Source: Hyphomicrobiales bacterium (GTDB lineage Bacteria; Pseudomonadota; Alphaproteobacteria; Rhizobiales; Rhizobiaceae). From it: a DNA stretch of 40,631 bases. The notes below the pieces were generated by a model. It saw nothing but the letters and a program-made list of their open reading frames with translations, was not told the DNA's origin and ran no database searches. The DNA is taken from NCBI GenBank assembly GCA_900474095.1, contig UCOA01000083.1, positions 1 through 40,631 on the forward strand, given 5' to 3'. This document shows, in pieces, positions 16,517 through 24,505 of the stretch; within the stretch, counting starts at the first letter, position 1, and every line of letters starts with the position of its first letter. The position numbers were made by a program, and so were the translations under genes.

Positions 16517-17716
16517 ATGCTGGACGTATTGTACCTGGCGCATGATGTGGCGGACCCGGCGATCAGGCGCAGGACCCTGACACTTGAAGCAGGCGGCGCC
16601 AAGGTGACAGTGGCGGGTTTCCGGCGCGGCGCAGACACAGCTTGCGCGAACGGCGTCATCGAGCTTGGCGTCACCAAGGACGGAAAGTTTGCCCAGCGGA
16701 TCTCTGCGGTAGGCAAGGCTGCGATGGTCCTTGGCAGCAAGCTTCGCGGGACCGGCCGGCCCGGTATCATCATCGCCCGCAATCTCGAAATGCTTGCGCT
16801 TGCAAACAGGGCGAACACGATTTTCGGCGGAGACATCCCGATCGTCTACGAATGCCTGGACATTCACCGCCTCCTGTTGCGCAAGGACTTCGCGGGCCGG
16901 ACCCTGCGTGCTGCCGAGCAATATCTCGGCCGCAATGTCAGCCTGCTGGTCACCAGCTCGCCTGCCTTCATCGAGAATTACTTCCGGCCAATCTCGCAAC
17001 TGAAAGCCCCAACACTGCTTCTGGAAAACAAGGTCATCGACCTTGGCGGTGCAACGGCAGCAAAACCGGCTTTGCCGCGGCCGCCTGAGCCCGGCGCACC
17101 TTGGAAGATCGGCTGGTTCGGTGCCCTGCGCTGCCGGAAATCCTTGAAATTTCTCGCAGAATTCTCGCGCGCCATGGACGGAAAGTTCGAAATCGTGTTG
17201 CGCGGGCGGCCGGCCTATTCCGAATTCGACGATTTCGATGGCTTCGTGAAGAACGAGCCGTTCATGACTTTTCACGGCGCCTATAGAAACCCCGAGGACC
17301 TCGCTGCCATCTACCATGAGGTCCATTTCTCCTGGGGTATCGACTTCTTCGAGGAAGGTCTGAACTCCAGCTGGCTGTTGCCGAACCGGCTCTACGAGGG
17401 CTGCCTATATGGGGCGGTCCCGATTGCCATGAGAGGCACGGAGACAGCCCGCTTCCTCTCGGCAAAACACATCGGCCTGTTGCTGGATCGGGCCGAAAGC
17501 GGCGTGCTTGCCCGCCTCCTGGGGGACATGACATCCGCGCGGTACCTGGCTGAGTTCGACCGCGTCGTCGGCACCGGGTCAGAGAACTGGATCTTCGACA
17601 AGGGTGACTGCCAGCGGCTCGTCCACCGGCTTACGGCCCTGCGGGCGAACGACGCACATTCCGCAACGCTGCAAGAGCCTTCGCAAACGCAAAACAGTAA
17701 GGGTGGACTGCTATGA
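16517..17716 (+). CDS. exoL: ExoL, glucosyltransferase
   Basis: A 399-residue protein of GT-B appearance, unlike the GT2 enzymes around it. The N-terminal LDVLYLAHDVADPAIRRRT block and the C-terminal donor-side region (WKIGWFGALRCRKSL, then NRLYEGCLYGAVPIAM and the following RGTE) look like the two Rossmann halves. In S. meliloti ExoL adds the third sugar, a beta-1,4-glucose, after ExoA. The start has AGGAAG six bases upstream. The stop overlaps the exoA ATG (ATGA). The C-terminal 25 residues are polar and Gln/Ser-rich. Assignment rests on position in the operon plus overall resemblance. Confidence 0.9.
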   Translation: MLDVLYLAHDVADPAIRRRTLTLEAGGAKVTVAGFRRGADTACANGVIELGVTKDGKFAQRISAVGKAAMVLGSKLRGTGRPGIIIARNLEMLALANRANTIFGGDIPIVYECLDIHRLLLRKDFAGRTLRAAEQYLGRNVSLLVTSSPAFIENYFRPISQLKAPTLLLENKVIDLGGATAAKPALPRPPEPGAPWKIGWFGALRCRKSLKFLAEFSRAMDGKFEIVLRGRPAYSEFDDFDGFVKNEPFMTFHGAYRNPEDLAAIYHEVHFSWGIDFFEEGLNSSWLLPNRLYEGCLYGAVPIAMRGTETARFLSAKHIGLLLDRAESGVLARLLGDMTSARYLAEFDRVVGTGSENWIFDKGDCQRLVHRLTALRANDAHSATLQEPSQTQNSKGGLL

Positions 17717-18708
17717 AAGCCGATGATCTGAAGCGTGGCCGCAGCCTGATCGTTATTCCCTGCCTCAACGAGGCCAAGTATATCGAATCCCTGATCGCCA
17801 AGCTCAGAGGTGCCTTGCAGGACCTCGACGCCGATCTCGTCGTGGTCGATGGGGGGAGCACCGACGGCACGCGCGATATCGTCCAGCGGATCGCCGGCGT
17901 CAATCCGAAGGTCAAGCTGCTCGACAACCCGAAGAAAATCCAAAGCGCAGCCGTCAATCTCGCGGTCGCAACCCTTGGTGCGAACTACGACTACATGATC
18001 CGCATCGACGCGCACGGCGAGTATCCGGTGGATTATTGCCAGCGCCTGATGGAAGACGCCATCGCGACCGGCGCCGATTCCGTGGTCGTCGCCATGAAGA
18101 CGGTGGGCATCAGCACGTTCCAGAAAGCCACTGCCTTCGCCCAGAACTCCAAGCTCGGCAATGGCGGCTCGAAGCACCGCACAGGCGCGGTCGGCCATTG
18201 GGCGGATCACGGGCACCATGCGCTGATGCGGATTTCCGCCTTTCAGGCGGCCGGCGGCTATGACGAAATGTTCAGCCATAATGAGGACGCCGAATTCGAT
18301 TATCGCCTCCACAAGGCAGGTTACAGGATTTGGATGACCGACAAAACGAGCATGATCTACTATCCGCGCAGCACGGCCGGAACACTGTTCCGCCAGTATT
18401 TCGGCTACGGCCGCGGGCGCGCGAAGAATTTTCTGAAGCATCGCGCCATGCCGAGCATCCGTCAGATGTTGCCGCTTGCCGTCGTGCCGGTCGCAATCGG
18501 CGCCCTGCTTGCCGTCATCAATTGGGCCGCGGCCATTCCTGTCGTTCTTTGGGCCGTCGCATGCCTTGGCTACGGCGCCTGGATGGCGCTTGGGCAGAGG
18601 AATCCCTATGGGCCGCTCGCTGCCGTTTCCGCCATGGTGATGCATTTCGCCTGGTCGGCCGGTTTCTGGCGCGAGCTTCTCGATTTCCGCAATCGACGGG
18701 TCGCTTAA
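17713..18708 (+). CDS. exoA: ExoA, glucosyltransferase (GT2, membrane-anchored)
   Basis: A 331-residue family 2 glycosyltransferase. Motifs are VIPCLNEAKYIE at the N terminus, VVDGGSTDGTR near residue 45, IRIDAHGEYP carrying the metal-binding Asp near 97, and HNEDAEFDYRL near 190 as the acceptor ED motif. The C-terminal 70 residues hold hydrophobic membrane helices with an RQYFGYGRGRAK approach. ExoA adds the second sugar, a beta-1,3-glucose on galactose. The ATG overlaps the exoL stop, and its TAA overlaps the exoM ATG by one base. Confidence 0.94.
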   Translation: MKADDLKRGRSLIVIPCLNEAKYIESLIAKLRGALQDLDADLVVVDGGSTDGTRDIVQRIAGVNPKVKLLDNPKKIQSAAVNLAVATLGANYDYMIRIDAHGEYPVDYCQRLMEDAIATGADSVVVAMKTVGISTFQKATAFAQNSKLGNGGSKHRTGAVGHWADHGHHALMRISAFQAAGGYDEMFSHNEDAEFDYRLHKAGYRIWMTDKTSMIYYPRSTAGTLFRQYFGYGRGRAKNFLKHRAMPSIRQMLPLAVVPVAIGALLAVINWAAAIPVVLWAVACLGYGAWMALGQRNPYGPLAAVSAMVMHFAWSAGFWRELLDFRNRRVA

Positions 18709-19655
18709 TGAGAACACAGATGGACCGGAACGAGCGTGACATCCGCATCGATATCGGTGTGTGCACCTATCGGCGAACGGAACTTGAGCAGACCCTGCGC
18801 TCGCTGGGTGCGATTGCTGTGCCCGAGGGAGCGACGATCCGCATCATCGTGGCGGATAATGACGAGGTACCGAGCGCCGAAGGTCGCGTGAACGCCTTGC
18901 GCGCCTCCGTGCCGTACCCGATCGTCTATGTGCATTGCCCATCCTCCAACATCTCGATTGCCCGCAATGCCTGTCTCGATATTGCGATGGGCGATTTCCT
19001 TGCCTTCATCGACGACGATGAGACGGCCAGCGAAAACTGGCTCGTCAGGTTGATTGAAACGGCAGAGGCGACCGAGGCGGATGTGGTGCTCGGCCCGGTG
19101 CAGGCCGTCTACGACAAGAACGCGCCACGCTGGATGGCTCGGGGTGATTTTCATTCGACGTTCCCGGTCTGGGTCGGCGACCAGATCGTCACCGGCTACA
19201 CCTGCAATGCGCTCCTACGTCTTGCAGCCCCCTCGCTCGCCGGGCGGCGCTTCAGCCTCGCGCTCGGCCGCAGCGGTGGTGAGGATACGGACTTCTTCAC
19301 CCATATGCACCGAATGGGCGGCAAGATCAGCTATGCGCCGGCGGCCTGGGTGCAAGAGCCGGTGCCGGCCAAGCGCGCAGCCTTCTCGTGGCTCGCCAAG
19401 CGGAAATTCCGCTTCGGCCAGACACACGGGCGCCTGATCGAAGCGGGGTCGGGCCTGGCGGGCAAGGTCCGCCAGCTGGCTCTTGCCGCCGCAAAGAGCG
19501 GCTACTGCGCGATCGCCGCCGCGGCGTTCTTCTTTTCTCCCGTTCGCCGGAACCAATATATACTGCGCGCCTCGCTGCATGCCGGCGTCGTCACCGGGCT
19601 TCTCGGAGTGCGGGAAATCGAGCAGTACGGCGCTGCGGAGGCCCGTTCGTCCTGA
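18708..19655 (+). CDS. exoM: ExoM, glucosyltransferase (GT2)
   Basis: A 315-residue family 2 glycosyltransferase adding the fourth sugar (beta-1,4-glucose). The IDIGVCTYRR start of the domain, VADNDEVPSAEGR, SIARNACLD, FIDDDE with the metal-binding Asp residues near 100, and GGEDTDFF near 188 are visible. A C-terminal hydrophobic stretch (about 250-280) may associate with the membrane. ATG 18708 shares one base with the exoA stop (TAATG), a typical coupled start; ATG 18720 is an in-frame alternative. The TGA overlaps the exoO ATG. Confidence 0.94.
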   Translation: MRTQMDRNERDIRIDIGVCTYRRTELEQTLRSLGAIAVPEGATIRIIVADNDEVPSAEGRVNALRASVPYPIVYVHCPSSNISIARNACLDIAMGDFLAFIDDDETASENWLVRLIETAEATEADVVLGPVQAVYDKNAPRWMARGDFHSTFPVWVGDQIVTGYTCNALLRLAAPSLAGRRFSLALGRSGGEDTDFFTHMHRMGGKISYAPAAWVQEPVPAKRAAFSWLAKRKFRFGQTHGRLIEAGSGLAGKVRQLALAAAKSGYCAIAAAAFFFSPVRRNQYILRASLHAGVVTGLLGVREIEQYGAAEARSS

Positions 19656-20671
19656 TGGAACATCACCCGCAAGCGACATTCATTCTGGCTGCGTTCAAAG
19701 CGCGCGACACGATCGAGCGCGCCATCGACAGCGCGCTGGCCCAGACCGGGGTCAGCGTCGAAGTCATCGTCATAGACGATTGCTCGCCCGACGACACGGC
19801 CGATATCGTCGACGCCTACACCGATCCGCGGGTACGGCTGATCCGGCTCGAGAAAAACCGCGGTCCCGGCGGCGCGCGCAATGCGGGCCTTGCGGCCGCA
19901 CGCGGAGACTGGATCGTCATCCTCGACTCCGACGATGCGATTTCCCCCGGCCGCACGGCACGGATGGTTGCGCGCGCGAAGCGTGCGGATGCCCAGATCG
20001 TCGTCGACAATATCGATGTCATCACTCTCGGCGGAGAAACGAAGTGGATGTTTCAGGAAGCAGAGCTCTCCAAACTGGAGACTCTGACGCTTCCGGCCTT
20101 CATCGGGTCTAACGTGCTGTTCCAGTCCGAACACAATTACGGTTACATGAAACCGATCTTCGAGCGCCGTTTCCTGGAAGAACACGCCCTTCGCTTCGAC
20201 GAGACGTTGCCGATCGGCGAGGACTACATGCTTCTCGCGTCGGCACTTGCCAAGGGCGGCCGCTGCGCCGTCGAGCCGACGGCCGGCTACACTTACTACA
20301 TCAGAACCGGGTCCATCTCCCGGGTGCTGAAGCTGCATCAAGTGGACGCGATGCTCGCAGCCGATGCCGAGTTTCTCAAAAACCACCGGCTGGACGAGGC
20401 ATCGATGGCCGCTCAGAACCGCCGCCACCGCAGCATCGAGGATGCACGGTCGTTCATCATCCTCGTCGATCAGATCAAGGGCCGGGCCTTTTCCGAGGCG
20501 GTGAGAACCGCATGGAAAAATCCGGCGGCAATTCGGCATCTGCGCATGCCGATCGCGGTCAGACTGCGCCGCCTCCTGGCACCGTTCAACGCACTTCGCG
20601 CTTTCGGCACTCCGCCGAAAACGATGAGTAGAACAACCCCGGGCAACAGCCCGCACAAAAGCAAAGGATAG
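19655..20671 (+). CDS. exoO: ExoO, glucosyltransferase (GT2)
   Basis: A 338-residue family 2 glycosyltransferase. It has [18 protein letters not shown] at the N terminus, [12 protein letters not shown] near residue 32, GPGGARNAG, the ILDSDDA metal motif near 88 and [17 protein letters not shown] near 187. ExoO starts the side chain with a beta-1,6-linked glucose (fifth sugar). The last block resembles the equivalent ExoU block (LGEDYDLYARALAKG), consistent with both adding beta-1,6-glucose. The ATG shares one base with the exoM stop, and four bases separate its stop from exoN. Confidence 0.94.
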   Translation: MEHHPQATFILAAFKARDTIERAIDSALAQTGVSVEVIVIDDCSPDDTADIVDAYTDPRVRLIRLEKNRGPGGARNAGLAAARGDWIVILDSDDAISPGRTARMVARAKRADAQIVVDNIDVITLGGETKWMFQEAELSKLETLTLPAFIGSNVLFQSEHNYGYMKPIFERRFLEEHALRFDETLPIGEDYMLLASALAKGGRCAVEPTAGYTYYIRTGSISRVLKLHQVDAMLAADAEFLKNHRLDEASMAAQNRRHRSIEDARSFIILVDQIKGRAFSEAVRTAWKNPAAIRHLRMPIAVRLRRLLAPFNALRAFGTPPKTMSRTTPGNSPHKSKG

Positions 20672-20675
20672 TTCT

Positions 20676-21581
20676 ATGGCTCCTGTAAAATCCGTTCGCA
20701 AAGCCGTTATCCCCGTCGCCGGAAACGGCACGCGGTTTCTGCCCGCAACCAAGGCTATGCCGAAGGAAATGCTGACCATCGTTGACCGGCCCGTCGTGCA
20801 ATATGCCGTCGAGGAAGCAATGCAGGCAGGCATCGAGCACATCGTTTTCGTGACAGGCCGCAACAAGCAAGCCATCGAGGATCACTTTGACGACGTGCCC
20901 GAGCTGATTTCGTCGCTGACGCGATCGGGCAAGGATGCCCAGATTTCCGAGCTCGCGCGTATGCTGCCGACGGCTGGCTCCGTCAGCTTCACGCGCCAGC
21001 AGGCGCCGCTTGGCCTTGGCCATGCCGTCTGGTGTGCCCGGGACCTGATCGGCGACGAGCCGTTCGCGCTGCTTTTGCCCGATATGATCTCCTATGGCGC
21101 CCGTGGCTGCATGGCCGGCCTGATGGACCTTTACAACGACGTCGGCGGCAACGTCGTCGCCGTCGAGGAATGCGCGCCGGAGGAAACCTCGAAATACGGT
21201 ATCGTCGGCATGGGAGCCAAAACACGGCATGGCTTCGAAGTCACGCAGATGGTCGAGAAGCCGCCTGTGTCGGAAGCGCCGTCGACCTATTACCTGAATG
21301 GCCGTTACATCCTTCAGCCCGAGATCTTCTCGATCCTCGCGCACCAGCAGCGCGGCGCCGGCAATGAGATCCAGCTGACCGACGGCATGCTGCGCCTTTC
21401 GGTGACCCAGCCGTTCCACGCCCATCCTTACGAAGGCCGGACCTTCGACTGTGGCTCCAAGCAGGGTTTCATCGAGGCTAACGTTGCTTTTGCACTTGCA
21501 CGTGCCGACATCGGCAATCTCGTCTTCGAATCCGTTCGCGAGATGGTGCTGTCGCACGAACAAGCAATTCAGGCGGCCTAA
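20676..21581 (+). CDS. exoN: ExoN, UTP-glucose-1-phosphate uridylyltransferase
   Basis: A 301-residue GalU-type nucleotidyltransferase making UDP-glucose from UTP and glucose-1-phosphate for the glucosyltransferases of the cluster. The nucleotide-binding signature ([20 protein letters not shown]) is at residues about 11-30, followed by [34 protein letters not shown], the active-site segment LLPDMISYG and the VEKPP loop follow in order. The start has AAGGA seven bases upstream. It is the penultimate gene of the exoH-P operon; two hairpins lie between it and exoP. Confidence 0.95.
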   Translation: MAPVKSVRKAVIPVAGNGTRFLPATKAMPKEMLTIVDRPVVQYAVEEAMQAGIEHIVFVTGRNKQAIEDHFDDVPELISSLTRSGKDAQISELARMLPTAGSVSFTRQQAPLGLGHAVWCARDLIGDEPFALLLPDMISYGARGCMAGLMDLYNDVGGNVVAVEECAPEETSKYGIVGMGAKTRHGFEVTQMVEKPPVSEAPSTYYLNGRYILQPEIFSILAHQQRGAGNEIQLTDGMLRLSVTQPFHAHPYEGRTFDCGSKQGFIEANVAFALARADIGNLVFESVREMVLSHEQAIQAA

Positions 21582-21593
21582 AAAAAACGGCAA

Positions 21594-21618
21594 TTTTCCG
21601 GTTAAGCACCCCGGAAAA
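21594..21618 (+). terminator. Hairpin 1 between exoN and exoP
   Basis: TTTTCCGG (21594-21601) and CCGGAAAA (21611-21618) form a perfect 8-bp stem with a nine-base loop, 12 bases after the exoN stop. There is no T run after it. It may be a partial terminator or mRNA stabiliser lowering exoP relative to the upstream genes. Confidence 0.5.
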
Positions 21619-21625
21619 GATCTGG

Positions 21626-21655
21626 TCTCACCCCTGACGTGATTTGGGGGTGAGA
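21626..21655 (+). terminator. Hairpin 2 between exoN and exoP
   Basis: TCTCACCCC (21626-21634) and GGGGTGAGA (21647-21655) form a perfect 9-bp stem with a 12-base loop just before the exoP leader. Two stacked hairpins in one 110-base gap are unusual in this otherwise compact operon. An in-frame TTG and GTG in this hairpin are unlikely exoP starts. Confidence 0.5.
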
Positions 21656-21691
21656 TATGAACGAGAAAAGCATCCGGAGTTAAAGCCGTCC

Positions 21692-24028
21692 ATGAACCAA
21701 AGACCCCTTCCGTTGAACACAGTTCCATCGCTCCGGAGCGATGATGCCGACTCGTTCATCGATTTGAACCGGCTAACCGCGGTTGCGGCGAGGCGTTCAA
21801 GGGTCGTGGCCGTCTGTGTTATCGCGTGTTTCCTCCTCGGTGCGATTTACCTTTTGTTTGCGACGCCGGTCTACACCTCGCAGACGCAGATCCTGCTCGA
21901 TGACAATCTGTCCAAATATGCAGAAGAAGCTCCTTCGCCGCAGAGCACGCAACAGGCCGACACACAGATTTCCAGCGCAGTCGAAATTCTGAAATCCGGC
22001 GAATTGGCACTGCGCGTCACCGATGCGGAGAAACTCTTCGAGAACGGGACCATCCTCAATCCGCCGCAATCTATGATTTCGATGTTGAAGTCGACGATCA
22101 GATCGATCACCGGCATTTTCTCAGGCCAGCCTGAAATTTCCGAGGCCGCAACCCGCGAGGGCAAGCGGCAGATGGCGGCCGCCTATATCCAGCAGGCCTT
22201 GACGGTGGAGCGGGTAGCGAGAAGCTCGGTCGTCGCGGTCTCGTTCAAATCCACCGACCCGCAGCTCGCAGCCAGCATCACCAGGGCCTATGCGAATGCC
22301 TATCTGACGGATCAGCTGAATGCGAACTTCGATGCCACCGAACGCGCCTCCGTCTGGCTGCAGGAACGCCTGACCGATCTTCGCCAGCGCGCCCAGGCAG
22401 CCTCGCTGGAGGCGGAAAAGTTCAAGTCGGAAAACGGTCTGACCTCGGCGCGGGGTGAGTTGATGTCGGAACAGCAGCTTTCCGATCTCAACAGCCAGCT
22501 GATCGTCGCGCAGGCGGATACAGCAAGCGCCTCTGCCCGCTACAACCAATTCAAGTCGATTGTCGATCAAGGTGCCGACAATGCCGTCAACAATGCGACG
22601 ATTTCGTCGAAGGAGACCGACAATACGGTCATTCAGGATTTGCGGACACGCTATCTGGCCGTCACCAAGCGCGAGCAGGCCGTTGCCCAGAACTTCGGAG
22701 CCGACCATCCCCAGGCGGTGAGTCTCAGGACCGAAAAAACGGAGCTTGCCGGCCAGATGTTCCGGGAACTGGAGCAGATTACGGCAAGCTACCGCAACGA
22801 GTTCGAAGTGGCCAAGTCACGCGAGGCATCGCTACGGCAAAGCATCGAAGGCGTCGTCGGCAGCAATTCGCAGGCCAACAGGTCGCTGGTCGACCTGCGG
22901 GAGCTGGAACAGAGGGCGACGGCGCTCAAGACGCTCTATGAATCCTATCTCGGCCGCTACGAGGAAGCCGCGCAGCAGCGTTCCTTCCCCATTGCCAAAG
23001 CGCGCATCATCTCCGATGCCGGTTTTCCCACATCGCCGTCAAGCCCTAAGAAAACGATGGTTCTTGCTCTTTCCATCGTGCTTGGCTTTATGATGGGTGC
23101 CGCAATTGCAGGTGTTCAGGAGTTCCGCGAGCGCTTTTTCCGCCTGGAAGAAGAAGTCCGCTCGATCCTCGGACACAAGTCGCTCGGCTATCTGCCACTC
23201 ATCGGGAAAAAGACCAGCACCCTCTGGGACAAGACGCGCAGCCGTCTTGCCAAGGAGGACGTGGCCAAACCCGAGCCCGAAACCGACATTCCGCTAACGC
23301 GCATGACCCGGATTGCCGTGGAGTCGCCGCGCTCGGCCTTTGCCGAAACGCTGCGCAACGCCAAACTTGCCAGCGACGTCATGCTGCAAGGCCGGCCAAA
23401 CCGGGTGATCGGCATAGTCTCTGCGTTGCCGGGTGAAGGAAAATCGACGATTGCTGCGAACTTTGCCGGGCTGCTTGCGGCCAGCGGCAAACGAACGCTG
23501 CTGATCGACGCGGACCTCAGAAACCCGGCAATCAGCCGCATGATATCGCCACCGCCGAAAACAGGCCTGCTGGAAGCTGTGCTCGGCGAGAGCGAGTGGA
23601 CCGCGGGTCTGAGAGTCGATCCGCAGACGCGGCTTGCTATCCTGCCGATTGCGCCGCGCGAGCATCTCTATCACACCAATGAACTGCTGGCCTCACACGG
23701 CATGGAAGCCCTCATCAACAATGCGCGCAAGGCCTTCGACTACGTCATTGTCGACCTCGCCCCGCTTGCGCCGGTCATCGATGCCAAGGCTTTTTCACCC
23801 TTTGCCGACGGCTTTCTGATGGTCATCGAATGGGGCAAGACGCCTTCTCGTCTGGTCCGGGACGTGTTGCAGTCCGATCCACAGTTCAACGCCAAGATAC
23901 TCGGCGTGATGCTGAACAAGACCGATATGGATGAGCTTGGCAAATACAGCGATTTCGGCGCGGCCGAAAAATATCGCAAGAGCTATGAGAAATATTACAT
24001 CGAACATCCATTGAAAACAGCCCGGTAA
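21692..24028 (+). CDS. exoP: ExoP, polysaccharide co-polymerase with BY-kinase domain
   Basis: A 778-residue inner-membrane protein controlling succinoglycan polymerisation and chain length. Transmembrane helix 1 is at about 37-57, followed by a Wzz-type periplasmic domain with coiled coil (about 60-450), then helix 2 at about 454-475. The cytoplasmic BY-kinase domain has Walker A GEGKST near 585, Walker A' LLIDADLRNP near 605 and the YVIVDLAPL strand near 685. The C-terminal 30 residues carry a tyrosine cluster (KYSDFG, KYRKSYEKYY), the expected autophosphorylation sites. ATG 21692 gives the MNQRPLP start known from S. meliloti ExoP; the ribosome-binding site is weak and distant. Confidence 0.95.
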   Translation: MNQRPLPLNTVPSLRSDDADSFIDLNRLTAVAARRSRVVAVCVIACFLLGAIYLLFATPVYTSQTQILLDDNLSKYAEEAPSPQSTQQADTQISSAVEILKSGELALRVTDAEKLFENGTILNPPQSMISMLKSTIRSITGIFSGQPEISEAATREGKRQMAAAYIQQALTVERVARSSVVAVSFKSTDPQLAASITRAYANAYLTDQLNANFDATERASVWLQERLTDLRQRAQAASLEAEKFKSENGLTSARGELMSEQQLSDLNSQLIVAQADTASASARYNQFKSIVDQGADNAVNNATISSKETDNTVIQDLRTRYLAVTKREQAVAQNFGADHPQAVSLRTEKTELAGQMFRELEQITASYRNEFEVAKSREASLRQSIEGVVGSNSQANRSLVDLRELEQRATALKTLYESYLGRYEEAAQQRSFPIAKARIISDAGFPTSPSSPKKTMVLALSIVLGFMMGAAIAGVQEFRERFFRLEEEVRSILGHKSLGYLPLIGKKTSTLWDKTRSRLAKEDVAKPEPETDIPLTRMTRIAVESPRSAFAETLRNAKLASDVMLQGRPNRVIGIVSALPGEGKSTIAANFAGLLAASGKRTLLIDADLRNPAISRMISPPPKTGLLEAVLGESEWTAGLRVDPQTRLAILPIAPREHLYHTNELLASHGMEALINNARKAFDYVIVDLAPLAPVIDAKAFSPFADGFLMVIEWGKTPSRLVRDVLQSDPQFNAKILGVMLNKTDMDELGKYSDFGAAEKYRKSYEKYYIEHPLKTAR

Positions 24029-24058
24029 CTTTGTGCCTTTAGCGCCGGCGCCGTTGCT

Positions 24059-24268
24059 TCAGGGCTCGTCATCGAGCCGGAAGATGGCGGCCAAAGCCAT
24101 CAGAATGATCAGGGCAGCAAACCCGGCCAAAAACAGAAGGCTGAAAACGAGGTATTCGATGAGGCAGGGGATGACAAGCAAGATCCGGATATAGGCGGGT
24201 CGAGAGCGCGCCCAGCCATGCATGCCGTTTTGCCGGAAGTTCTCGAAACGTCGCGCGATATACGTCAT
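24059..24268 (-). CDS. Small membrane protein, unknown function
   Basis: A 69-residue protein with a basic N-terminal third (MTYIARRFENFRQNG, then Trp/Arg/Tyr residues) and one long hydrophobic segment of about 35 residues (RILLVIPCLIEYLVFSLLFL onward), enough for a helical hairpin, ending in RLDDEP. GGAG lies eight bases before ATG 24268; the longer upstream frame has no coding look. It is convergent to exoP and downstream of the GH16 gene. I do not recognise the family. Confidence 0.6.
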   Translation of the reverse strand: MTYIARRFENFRQNGMHGWARSRPAYIRILLVIPCLIEYLVFSLLFLAGFAALIILMALAAIFRLDDEP

Positions 24269-24357
24269 CCGTATCGCTCCGCGAGTTGCCTCAATATAGA
24301 GACAAAGTTTACCCAAAACGGGAAACGGCGCAATCAACCGGAGTCGCGAAGTGGCAC

Positions 24358-24400
24358 ATGCCGGAAAACAGCGCGGCTGAGCCGCGCGCAACGCCGGCAT
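24358..24400 (-). terminator. Terminator hairpin downstream of the GH16 gene
   Basis: The inner stem GCGCGGC (24371-24377) and GCCGCGC (24381-24387) has a three-base loop. On the minus strand it is followed by TGTTTTCC, so it fits an intrinsic terminator of the glycanase gene. An outer pair ATGCCGG (24358-24364) and CCGGCAT (24394-24400) surrounds it. Confidence 0.6.
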
Positions 24401-24505
24401 TTCCGTAAAGCGAAATACGGGGAGCAAGCAATCGGGTCGAGGATCGCGCGCAGCCATACGGCGGAGCCTGGCAAGCCGGCCCGCCGCGTGGTCGTTGGTC
24501 CCGGC

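Noticed and set aside
17392..18717. 441-codon open frame on the minus strand
   Set aside because: Antisense shadow of exoL/exoA in high-GC DNA.
19502..20875. 457-codon open frame on the minus strand
   Set aside because: Antisense shadow of exoM/exoO/exoN.
20586..21728. 380-codon open frame on the minus strand
   Set aside because: Antisense shadow of exoN.
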